Shown here in pieces: positions 1 to 5,281 of a stretch of DNA of 10,874 nucleotides. Below the pieces are notes generated by a model. It made no database searches and was not told the origin of the DNA. It saw only the letters and a list, made by a program, of their open reading frames with translations. Positions within the stretch are counted from its first letter, which is position 1, and the number at the start of each line of letters is the position of its first letter. Origin of the DNA: Microcaldota archaeon (GTDB lineage: Archaea; Micrarchaeota; Micrarchaeia; Micrarchaeales; Micrarchaeaceae); the NCBI GenBank assembly GCA_027365815.1, contig DAHXLV010000018.1, forward strand, positions 1 through 10,874. Direction: 5' to 3'. The position numbers and the translations under genes were made by a program.

Positions 1-2
1 CA

Positions 3-650
3 GGCCTCATCAAGCTCATGAAGGCGGCGCGCAGCAACGACGCTGCAAAGCCATACAGCGTAGATGTCGAAGACACCGTTTACAGGGTGTTCAACGAAGT
101 CTCTCACGGGAGCTCAAGTAGGAGGACGGTCACGCTTGGCAGCGTGGGCAGCACGGTCAACCTCTCGCTTGCTGGCAGCCTCTCGTCCATTGTAGACAGC
201 AGGTGCATCGAGCGCGGCGACGTCGTGATGGTCAGAAATGCGTCTCTTGATATGGCCACGGAGCGCCTGGTCGGCACCAGAGACACCATAATTTCAAGGA
301 GGCGCCCCGCGTTTTCCGGGGTGACCGACTTCTCGAAGCTCAGGTATGGGGAAAAGAACATCGATGTCTTAGGTAGAGTCCTCGAGATCGGGAAGGTGAG
401 ACACGTAAGCGGGCTGAGCGCATCTGGCCAGGTCGCGGTAGCTGACTGCAAGCTTACCGATTCGCGCAGTGCCATCGTGGCCACCATGTGGGGATCTAGC
501 GCTCTTGCATGCGAGAGGATGCATGCAGGCGATTTCGTAAAAATCGAGTTTTGCAGCGTCAGCGGGATTGACTCCAGCCTGCAGGTGCACGCCGGGGACC
601 TATCAAGGGTGCTCGTGAACAGCGCTCTGGGAGACAGGATCGCGCACTAG
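3..650 (+). CDS. RPA-like single-stranded DNA-binding protein, tandem OB folds (5' partial)
   Basis: Likely archaeal replication protein A family: binds single-stranded DNA in replication, repair and recombination in the cytoplasm. Counting from the first ATG at 18 (210 aa), two OB-fold-like units are visible, about residues 20-98 and 113-200. Each has the RPA pattern: a first strand (VYRVFNEV; DVLGRVLEIGKV), a strand ending in a short apolar run (STVNLSLAG; AIVATMWG), then a 'GD-V-V' strand (RGDVVMVRN; AGDFVKIEF). The frame is open to the window edge through GLIKL ahead of that ATG, and archaeal RPAs usually carry more N-terminal sequence, so I treat it as 5' truncated; the ATG at 18 could still be the start. 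No zinc-finger cysteine cluster is seen in the visible part. Its TAG stop shares a CTAG with the stop of the opposite-strand gene. The OB folds are seen; the RPA assignment is by pattern. Confidence 0.72.
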   Translation, partial: GLIKLMKAARSNDAAKPYSVDVEDTVYRVFNEVSHGSSSRRTVTLGSVGSTVNLSLAGSLSSIVDSRCIERGDVVMVRNASLDMATERLVGTRDTIISRRRPAFSGVTDFSKLRYGEKNIDVLGRVLEIGKVRHVSGLSASGQVAVADCKLTDSRSAIVATMWGSSALACERMHAGDFVKIEFCSVSGIDSSLQVHAGDLSRVLVNSALGDRIAH

Positions 651-3418
651 CGCTCCCCATACTTGGAATAAAAGCTCAGGTATTGCGCTATGACAGACTC
701 CGGAGCCGAGGGTTTTGTCTTCTGTATAAGGTTCTCGAGATCATCCATTTCCACCTTCGCCTCCTCTCCAGCCTTTACTGTCCTGTCCAGAGCCATTGAC
801 TTCGCCTCCCTGCATACATGGTATATGTCTGCACCCGTGTACCCTGACGATTGCTCTGCCAGCGAGTCGTAGTCTACCTTATCGCTTACAGGCACTCCCT
901 GCAGGTCGGCCTTGAAAATCTGCGACCGCTGCGCCTTTGTAGGCGGCTTTATGAATATCAGCTTGTCGAACCTGCCGGGGCGTAGTGCGGCGGCGTCTAT
1001 CGCGTCCGGCCTGTTTGTCGTCCCTATCACGACAACGTTGCTCATGTTGCTTATTCCGTCTATCTCCCTGAGCATCTCGCTGGTTATCTGCGCAGAGTAC
1101 TCGCTCGCTGTACCCCGCTTGAGCACCATCTCCTCCACCTCGTCCAGCAGTATTATCGAAGGCGCGTTGCTCTTGGCGCGGTCGAATGTCTCCTTTATCG
1201 TGGCTGTGGCACGCTCCACTCCCTGGTCGGCTAGCTCCGCGCCGTTCAGGTCCAACATCGTTATGCCTGCCATCTCGCTCTTGACTGCCCGCAGGAGCAT
1301 GGTCTTTCCGGTCCCTGGAGGGCCGAATATCAATATGCCGTTTATCGACTTTATCCCGTATTTCTTGATCAGCTCGGGGTGCACCAGCGGCGTCTCGATG
1401 GCGTCTGTGAGGACCTTCTTCGCCTCGTCCAGCCCTATAACGTCGCGCATCGACGTCCCTGAGCTGCCGCCTTCCTCGCCGGTTTGGCCGTACACGCTCC
1501 TCTCGAAGTCAAGCCTGAACTTCTGGTACTGCTCAATCTGCGCCATCGACACCGATGGCCTTGTCGCCGATATCCTGTCCATGAGATCCTTCTCGGTTAT
1601 CTCGAGTATGTTGTGCTTAACTGCGGCCTCCTGGGATATGCGCTGGGCGACCGTCTCGCACAGTACCTTTATGTCCGCTCCGGTGTATCTTTCGGTCTCC
1701 TCGGCAAGCTTGTCCAGGTTTACGTCCGGAGAGACAGGCAGTTTCTTTAGGTATAGGTCGAATATCTGCTTCCTTGCGTTGTAATCCGGCGGAGGCAGGT
1801 ATATTATCTTGTCGAACCTGCCGGGGCGCATCATGGCAGGGTCGATCAGGTTCGGCGCGTTCGTCGCACCCACCATTATGACGTTGCTCGTCTTCTGGAA
1901 ACCGTCCATCTCTATCAGCAGCTGAGAGACAGCCTGCCTGCTCACATCGTTCGTATCTGCGCTGCCCCTCGACCTTGTTATGGTGTCTATCTCATCGAAG
2001 AACAGGACGCACGGGGCGTGCTTCTTTGCGACGGCGAACAGGTTTGTTATCATGCGCTCGGTCTCGCCAGGGTACGCCGATATTATGTTCGGCGCTTTGA
2101 CATAGAAGAATCCAGCGTGTATTTCGTTTGCAAGCGCGCGCATTATGAGGGTCTTGCCTGTTCCCGGAGGGCCGAAGAACAGGATGCCTTTCGCTGGGTT
2201 GACGTTGTAGGCTTTGGATATCGCGCGGTCCTCTATAGGGGCGAGCACCGCATCTATCAGCTCCCGCTTTGTCGCAGCGTAGTTCGCTATGTCATCGAAC
2301 GTCTCGCTCACGTTCCCCGACTCCAAGTCCTCGAAGGCCTCTCCGAACTTCATCCGCAGGTCCTGCTTGCGTATGTCCAGGGTTTTGACTATCTTGACGT
2401 TGTTGAATTCAAGCAGGTATATGGTGATCGGCGTTATCGCGAAGCTTATGATTAGTGTGTAGTATAGGATAGGGAGTTTGGCTGCTGTCGATAGGGCGGC
2501 GGCTACTATTGGGTATCCGACCCCGATCAGGCTTGCGTGCATGCCACGGTACCTGGACCTGCTTGAGGCGGCCATGCTGTCTATGCCGAATACAATAGCC
2601 GCTATAAGTATCATCTGCACCAGGTAATATTCCGGTGACACTGTGAATGATATCCCTATGGCCGTAGATGCCGCGGTAGTTGAGTCCAGGACGCCGCCGC
2701 TTGTGAAAACGCCTATCGTTTGCAGTATGCCGGTGTGGAAGTTGAGGATGCTGAACCCGTGCTTTGAAGGCACAACGTACTGGTCGAGCGATGCAGGGAC
2801 GGCTTTTATGTGGGCTGCCGTGGCGTTGTATACTATATAAGAGCTGTTCTGCACGCCTGTGACGCCGGATAGGCACACGGTGGCAAGTACAAACAGTATG
2901 GTGAGTATTACGGCACGCTTGTATCCGACCACAAGTACGGCCAGCACAAGAAGGGGTATTGAGAAGATGTAGCCTACGGGAGAGAAGGCGAATGCCACCA
3001 GCGCATACATGAAGAGCAGCGTCCTGTTGTACATGTATCCGTATATAAGGGATGCGGCCATGACTACGAGATAAAGCCACCCGAGCGCTGGCATCTGGTA
3101 CGCTATCATTGGCAGAAGCAGCACAGCCAGGAGCACCAGCCCTAGGAAGGGCTTCCTTACCGTTGCGGCAAAGAGGCCGATGGCCAGCACTATTATGACA
3201 ACCAATGGGTAGAAGCTAAGCGCATCGGCCGCGGCCAGGAATGCCATCACCGCCAGGATTCCGTCAATCAGGCCTGGAGCGCCTGCCAGCTGGTGCAGCT
3301 TTTCCACCAGACCGTACACCGCGATCTTGCGCCCGTGCACCTTTCTGACCTGAGAAATGGCGCTTTTTACCTCAACGTCCTTATATCGCCTATTTCTTGC
3401 CCTGTTTTGCTCCGCCAT
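647..3418 (-). CDS. Polytopic membrane protein with two CDC48-type AAA+ ATPase domains
   Basis: 923 aa. Residues 1-48 are basic and cytosolic. About ten hydrophobic segments follow (roughly 50-66, 70-87, 91-107, 111-129, 133-149, 150-165, 168-186, 263-280, 295-311, 317-336). Basic residues fall on every predicted cytosolic loop. The loop at 187-262 would face outside and has two N-glycosylation sequons (N191-S-S, N198-A-T). AAA domain 1: Walker A GPPGTGKT 416-423, Walker B with D475/E476, sensor GATN 517-520, arginine fingers R531/R534, aromatic pore residue Y449. AAA domain 2: Walker A 699-706, Walker B D759/E760, GTTN 799-802, R813/R816. Its pore-loop segment has G733-V-E-R instead of aromatic-V-G-E. 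There is no CDC48 N domain and no HEXXH protease motif, so it is not FtsH. Probable role: a membrane-tethered hexameric unfoldase or extractor acting on membrane or membrane-delivered proteins (inference). Start is the ATG at 3418; no clear Shine-Dalgarno. Stop overlaps the convergent RPA-like gene. Confidence 0.88.
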   Translation of the reverse strand: MAEQNRARNRRYKDVEVKSAISQVRKVHGRKIAVYGLVEKLHQLAGAPGLIDGILAVMAFLAAADALSFYPLVVIIVLAIGLFAATVRKPFLGLVLLAVLLLPMIAYQMPALGWLYLVVMAASLIYGYMYNRTLLFMYALVAFAFSPVGYIFSIPLLVLAVLVVGYKRAVILTILFVLATVCLSGVTGVQNSSYIVYNATAAHIKAVPASLDQYVVPSKHGFSILNFHTGILQTIGVFTSGGVLDSTTAASTAIGISFTVSPEYYLVQMILIAAIVFGIDSMAASSRSRYRGMHASLIGVGYPIVAAALSTAAKLPILYYTLIISFAITPITIYLLEFNNVKIVKTLDIRKQDLRMKFGEAFEDLESGNVSETFDDIANYAATKRELIDAVLAPIEDRAISKAYNVNPAKGILFFGPPGTGKTLIMRALANEIHAGFFYVKAPNIISAYPGETERMITNLFAVAKKHAPCVLFFDEIDTITRSRGSADTNDVSRQAVSQLLIEMDGFQKTSNVIMVGATNAPNLIDPAMMRPGRFDKIIYLPPPDYNARKQIFDLYLKKLPVSPDVNLDKLAEETERYTGADIKVLCETVAQRISQEAAVKHNILEITEKDLMDRISATRPSVSMAQIEQYQKFRLDFERSVYGQTGEEGGSSGTSMRDVIGLDEAKKVLTDAIETPLVHPELIKKYGIKSINGILIFGPPGTGKTMLLRAVKSEMAGITMLDLNGAELADQGVERATATIKETFDRAKSNAPSIILLDEVEEMVLKRGTASEYSAQITSEMLREIDGISNMSNVVVIGTTNRPDAIDAAALRPGRFDKLIFIKPPTKAQRSQIFKADLQGVPVSDKVDYDSLAEQSSGYTGADIYHVCREAKSMALDRTVKAGEEAKVEMDDLENLIQKTKPSAPESVIAQYLSFYSKYGER

Positions 3419-3460
3419 GCGACCAGTCTACCCAAAACCCCAGTGATATACGCGTTTGTG

Positions 3461-3470
3461 ATATTTATAA
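3461..3470 (-). promoter_or_regulatory. Candidate TATA box for the membrane AAA gene
   Basis: On the minus strand this reads TTATAAATAT. About 25 nt downstream gives a start near 3440 and a leader of about 20 nt before the ATG at 3418. GTGATAT occurs twice on the plus strand (3443-3449 and 3458-3464), so TATATCAC at 3443-3450 is an alternative. The assignment rests on sequence and spacing only. Confidence 0.4.
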
Positions 3471-3482
3471 GTTAGGAGGTCA

Positions 3483-3497
3483 TTCTCTATAAGAGAA
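3483..3497. promoter_or_regulatory. Perfect inverted repeat TTCTCT-ATA-AGAGAA in a divergent promoter region
   Basis: Six-base arms match perfectly around a 3-nt spacer, with a TATA-like core (CTATAAG) at the centre. It lies between the candidate TATA box of the minus-strand AAA gene and that of the plus-strand tRNA-Tyr. It could be an operator or a TATA element, or a chance dyad. The TATA core is itself near-symmetric, which explains part of the symmetry. Confidence 0.4.
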
Positions 3498-3502
3498 AGC
3501 AA

Positions 3503-3512
3503 TTTATTAATA
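3503..3512 (+). promoter_or_regulatory. TATA box for the tRNA-Tyr / HIT / tRNA-Asp unit
   Basis: TTTATTAATA is centred about 28 nt upstream of the first tRNA-Tyr base at 3536, the usual distance for an archaeal TATA element when the transcript starts at or near the mature tRNA 5' end. It lies in an AT-rich patch in an otherwise GC-richer region. Confidence 0.55.
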
Positions 3513-3535
3513 TTATGACTGCATACACTTTACTG

Positions 3536-3623
3536 CCCGTTGTAGCTCAATGGCAGAGCGGCCGCCTGTAGTATGCAAACGGTAGAAAGCGGCAGGTTGG
3601 GCGTTCGACTCGCTCCAACGGGA
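3536..3623 (+). tRNA. trnY: tRNA-Tyr (anticodon GUA) with a 16-nt intron
   Basis: The cloverleaf was folded by hand. Acceptor stem CCCGTTG 3536-3542 pairs with CAACGGG 3616-3622, discriminator A 3623. D arm GCTC/GAGC 3545-3559. Anticodon stem GCCGC 3561-3565 with GCGGC 3589-3593. After removing 3572-3587 the anticodon loop is CTGTAGA, giving anticodon GTA at 3568-3570. T arm GGGCG/CGCTC with loop TTCGACT at 3604-3610. The C1:G72 pair is the known identity element of archaeal tRNA-Tyr, and A73 also fits. CCA is not encoded. The HIT start codon follows after only 11 nt with no T-run between, which suggests joint transcription. Confidence 0.93.
3572..3587 (+). other. tRNA-Tyr intron (after position 37)
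   Basis: These 16 nt break the anticodon loop between positions 37 and 38, the commonest archaeal tRNA intron site. A relaxed bulge-helix-bulge can be drawn: a 4-bp helix of CTGT (3566-3569) with GTAG (3582-3585), including two G-U pairs; a 3-nt bulge AGT (3570-3572); and a 3-nt bulge AAA (3586-3588). Cuts after the second bulge base give exactly these intron ends. The inner helix is weak or absent, so this is an hBH-type motif, expected to need a heteromeric or broad-specificity splicing endonuclease. Confidence 0.82.
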
Positions 3624-3634
3624 TTGATGATACC

Positions 3635-4081
3635 ATGGAGGACTGCACCCTCTGCAAAATAGTTTCCGGTAAACTCCCGGCATTCAGGATATATGAGGAC
3701 AATTACGCGGTTGCGTTCCTCGACATATACCCGAACGTCAAAGGCCAGGCACTGGTGGTACCAAAGAAGCATGTTGGCAGTTACATATTCGACCTCGATG
3801 ACTCAGAGATTCATGCGATATTGATATCGGCAAAGCAGGCAGTCAAAATCCTTGAGAAAGGGCTTGGCACCAATTGGGTGAACATCGCTTTCGAGGGCCT
3901 TGACGTGAACCACCTGCATGCGAAACTATACCCGTGCATAGGCATGCAGAGATTCAAGCATATGGTTGCACAGCAAATGGTCTACTTCGACACATATCCC
4001 GGATACATGACAACGCTGATGGGGCCGAGAGCCAAAGACGAAGAGTTAAAGAAACTGCAGGACCAGATATTAGGGAAGTGA
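3635..4081 (+). CDS. HIT-family nucleotide hydrolase/transferase-like protein, atypical HxHxK motif
   Basis: 148 aa, usual length for a HIT protein. The N-terminus MEDCTLCKIVSGKLPAFRIY has the C4-x2-C7 pair of the zinc-containing branch. IYPNVKGQALVVPKKHV (31-47) is the conserved 'P-x-x-x-G-H/Q-x-L-V-x-P-K-x-H' stretch. The active-site region is N92-H93-L-H95-A-K97-L-Y-P: the canonical HIT motif is H-x-H-x-H, so the third histidine is replaced by lysine, while the nucleophile-position histidine (H95 by alignment) remains. Family members hydrolyse nucleoside phosphoramidates, adenylylated intermediates or dinucleoside polyphosphates; the substrate here is unknown. The gene sits between two tRNAs, 11 nt after tRNA-Tyr and 4 nt before tRNA-Asp. 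No Shine-Dalgarno is seen; tRNase Z cleavage would leave a leader of about 11 nt. Confidence 0.87.
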   Translation: MEDCTLCKIVSGKLPAFRIYEDNYAVAFLDIYPNVKGQALVVPKKHVGSYIFDLDDSEIHAILISAKQAVKILEKGLGTNWVNIAFEGLDVNHLHAKLYPCIGMQRFKHMVAQQMVYFDTYPGYMTTLMGPRAKDEELKKLQDQILGK

Positions 4082-4085
4082 TAGT

Positions 4086-4158
4086 GCCTTGGTAATGTAG
4101 TGGTCTAGCATGCGACCCTGTCACGGTTGCAACCCGGGTTCGAATCCCGGCCAAGGCG
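4086..4158 (+). tRNA. trnD: tRNA-Asp (anticodon GUC)
   Basis: Acceptor GCCTTGG 4086-4092 pairs with CCAAGGC 4151-4157. The discriminator is G4158, as expected for tRNA-Asp. D stem ATGT/GCAT, anticodon stem CGACC 4113-4117 with GGTTG 4125-4129, loop CTGTCAC with anticodon GTC at 4120-4122. T arm CCGGG/CCCGG with loop TTCGAAT 4139-4145. There is no intron and CCA is not encoded. It starts 4 nt after the HIT stop codon, so it is probably cut from the same transcript. The convergent transporter gene ends only 9 nt downstream. Confidence 0.95.
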
Positions 4159-4164
4159 TTTTTT
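4159..4164 (+). terminator. T6 terminator after tRNA-Asp
   Basis: TTTTTT directly follows the tRNA-Asp discriminator base. Oligo-T on the non-template strand is the standard archaeal termination signal, and no comparable run occurs between tRNA-Tyr and the HIT gene or between HIT and tRNA-Asp. The minus strand here is A-rich, so it would not end the opposing transporter transcript. Confidence 0.55.
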
Positions 4165-4167
4165 ACT

Positions 4168-5196
4168 TCATGCGGCTACAGCGCGTGACTCGAAGTTCTT
4201 GTACCTGTATATGGCGATCGCTATGGCCCATGAGCCTATGAAGAGCGTTATTATACCATAGCCCAGCACCTCGAAGTTTAGCGATGCCAGCCAGCCCCAC
4301 GCGCCGCTGGTGAGGTGCATCTCCGTGGAGAGCACCTGCAACAGCTCTACCGTCCCTATGAAGAACGCGACAGATATGGAGATTATCGTTACCGTGAGGT
4401 TGTAGTAGATTTTCCTTATAGGTTTTAGGAACGCCCAACCATACGCCAGGTTCATGGCCACCCCATCCATCGTGTCGATCAGCACCATGCCGCATGTGAA
4501 GAGCAGAGGCAGAACAAGTATTATGGGAAGTGGTATGGCGGAGCTGGCGCCTACACCTACGCTTATCGCGATGAGGGCGACTTCGCTGGCAGTGTCAAAC
4601 CCGAGCCCGAAGAGCACACCTACAGGATATATCTGCCAGGGTTCCTTGATCAGCTTAAGCAGGTGGCCGAAGTACCTGTTCATGAAACCGCGCTTGCTGA
4701 GCATCTTGTTTAGTTTTTTCTCGTCTAGCCGCTCCGTTCGCATCTTCTTGAATATGCTATATATGTCGATGACGATGATTACGTTGATTATGCCTATGAT
4801 CCATAGGAATGCTCCAGATATCGTTGTCCCTACTATGTCGCCGATGCTCTGCAGTGCGGGTATTCCGCCAGCAACGGCCCTCGTCGCGAATACCAATGCT
4901 ACTATCAGCAACACGACTACGGTCGAATGGCCGAGCGAGAACCAGGTGCCGACCGTGAGCGGCTTCTGCCCTCCCTGTATGAGCTTCCTTGTGGTGTTGT
5001 CGATTGCAGCTATGTGGTCAGCGTCCACCGCGTGCCTTAGCCCGAGCACATATGCAAGCACCCCAAGGCCTGCAAGAACGAGGTAGTACCTGCCTATGAT
5101 AGCTGAGGCTGCGAATGCGAGTATGGTGGTAACGGCTATTCCTCCGAGCATCGCCGCTACCTTTATCTTATCTTTTTTGCTCAAGTTCGTTATCAT
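4168..5196 (-). CDS. NiCoT-family Ni2+/Co2+ transporter (HoxN/NixA-like)
   Basis: 342 aa integral membrane permease expected to import Ni2+ and/or Co2+ for metalloenzymes or cobamides. NiCoT signatures: LGLRHAVDADHIAAIDNTTRK, with the H55-x4-D60-H61 metal motif in transmembrane segment II; LGHSTVV (88-94); LFGLGFDTASEV (195-206); and the run CGMVLIDTMDGVAMNLAYGW (235-254). About eight hydrophobic segments are visible. A long, charged cytosolic loop (roughly 149-188) separates the halves, as usual for the family. Length is typical. Start ATG at 5196 has GGTG only 2 nt upstream, too close to be a good Shine-Dalgarno. It lies 85 nt downstream of the aCPSF2-like gene on the same strand, so it may be co-transcribed with it or use its own promoter. 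Metal specificity cannot be read from sequence. Confidence 0.92.
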   Translation of the reverse strand: MITNLSKKDKIKVAAMLGGIAVTTILAFAASAIIGRYYLVLAGLGVLAYVLGLRHAVDADHIAAIDNTTRKLIQGGQKPLTVGTWFSLGHSTVVVLLIVALVFATRAVAGGIPALQSIGDIVGTTISGAFLWIIGIINVIIVIDIYSIFKKMRTERLDEKKLNKMLSKRGFMNRYFGHLLKLIKEPWQIYPVGVLFGLGFDTASEVALIAISVGVGASSAIPLPIILVLPLLFTCGMVLIDTMDGVAMNLAYGWAFLKPIRKIYYNLTVTIISISVAFFIGTVELLQVLSTEMHLTSGAWGWLASLNFEVLGYGIITLFIGSWAIAIAIYRYKNFESRAVAA

Positions 5197-5206
5197 TGCA
5201 CCATGC

Positions 5207-5223
5207 CTGCACGCGTCGTGCGG
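5207..5223 (-). promoter_or_regulatory. Hairpin / inverted repeat just upstream of the transporter start
   Basis: GCACG-CGT-CGTGC at 5209-5221 is a perfect 5-bp dyad with a 3-nt centre, extendable to 7 bp using one G-T pair. Its near edge is about 10 nt upstream of the transporter start codon, so it could be a 5'-leader hairpin over the initiation region or an operator dyad. Metal regulation is a guess from position only. Confidence 0.4.
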
Positions 5224-5232
5224 CTTTATGCT

Positions 5233-5263
5233 GAGAATTCGGCATTGATGAATCGCCTTTCTC
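5233..5263 (-). promoter_or_regulatory. Imperfect hairpin in the intergenic leader of the transporter
   Basis: Arms GAGAA (5233-5237) and TTCTC (5259-5263) enclose GGC/GCC and ATT/AAT pairs around a GATG loop, broken by small internal loops. It lies between the stop of the aCPSF2-like gene and the transporter start. It may be a leader structure or an intercistronic processing site. A TATA-like TAATAAATA (minus strand, 5266-5274) lies just upstream of it. Confidence 0.35.
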
Positions 5264-5281
5264 GTATTTATTACTAACGTA

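Noticed and set aside
912..1784. Long plus-strand open frame (about 290 codons) opposite the AAA gene
   Set aside because: It is exactly antisense to both AAA domains, has no recognisable domain and is low-complexity in Ser; the minus-strand frame carries all AAA motifs.
2409..3080. Minus-strand open frame in another phase inside the AAA membrane region
   Set aside because: Arg/His-rich composition typical of an out-of-phase reading of a hydrophobic coding region; no motif and no start signal.
647..3418. FtsH protease
   Set aside because: Membrane segments plus AAA suggested it, but there are two AAA domains and no HEXXH zinc-protease motif after either of them.
4086..4158. tRNA gene as a possible integration (att) site
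   Set aside because: No integrase, no duplicated tRNA 3' end and no mobile gene in the window.
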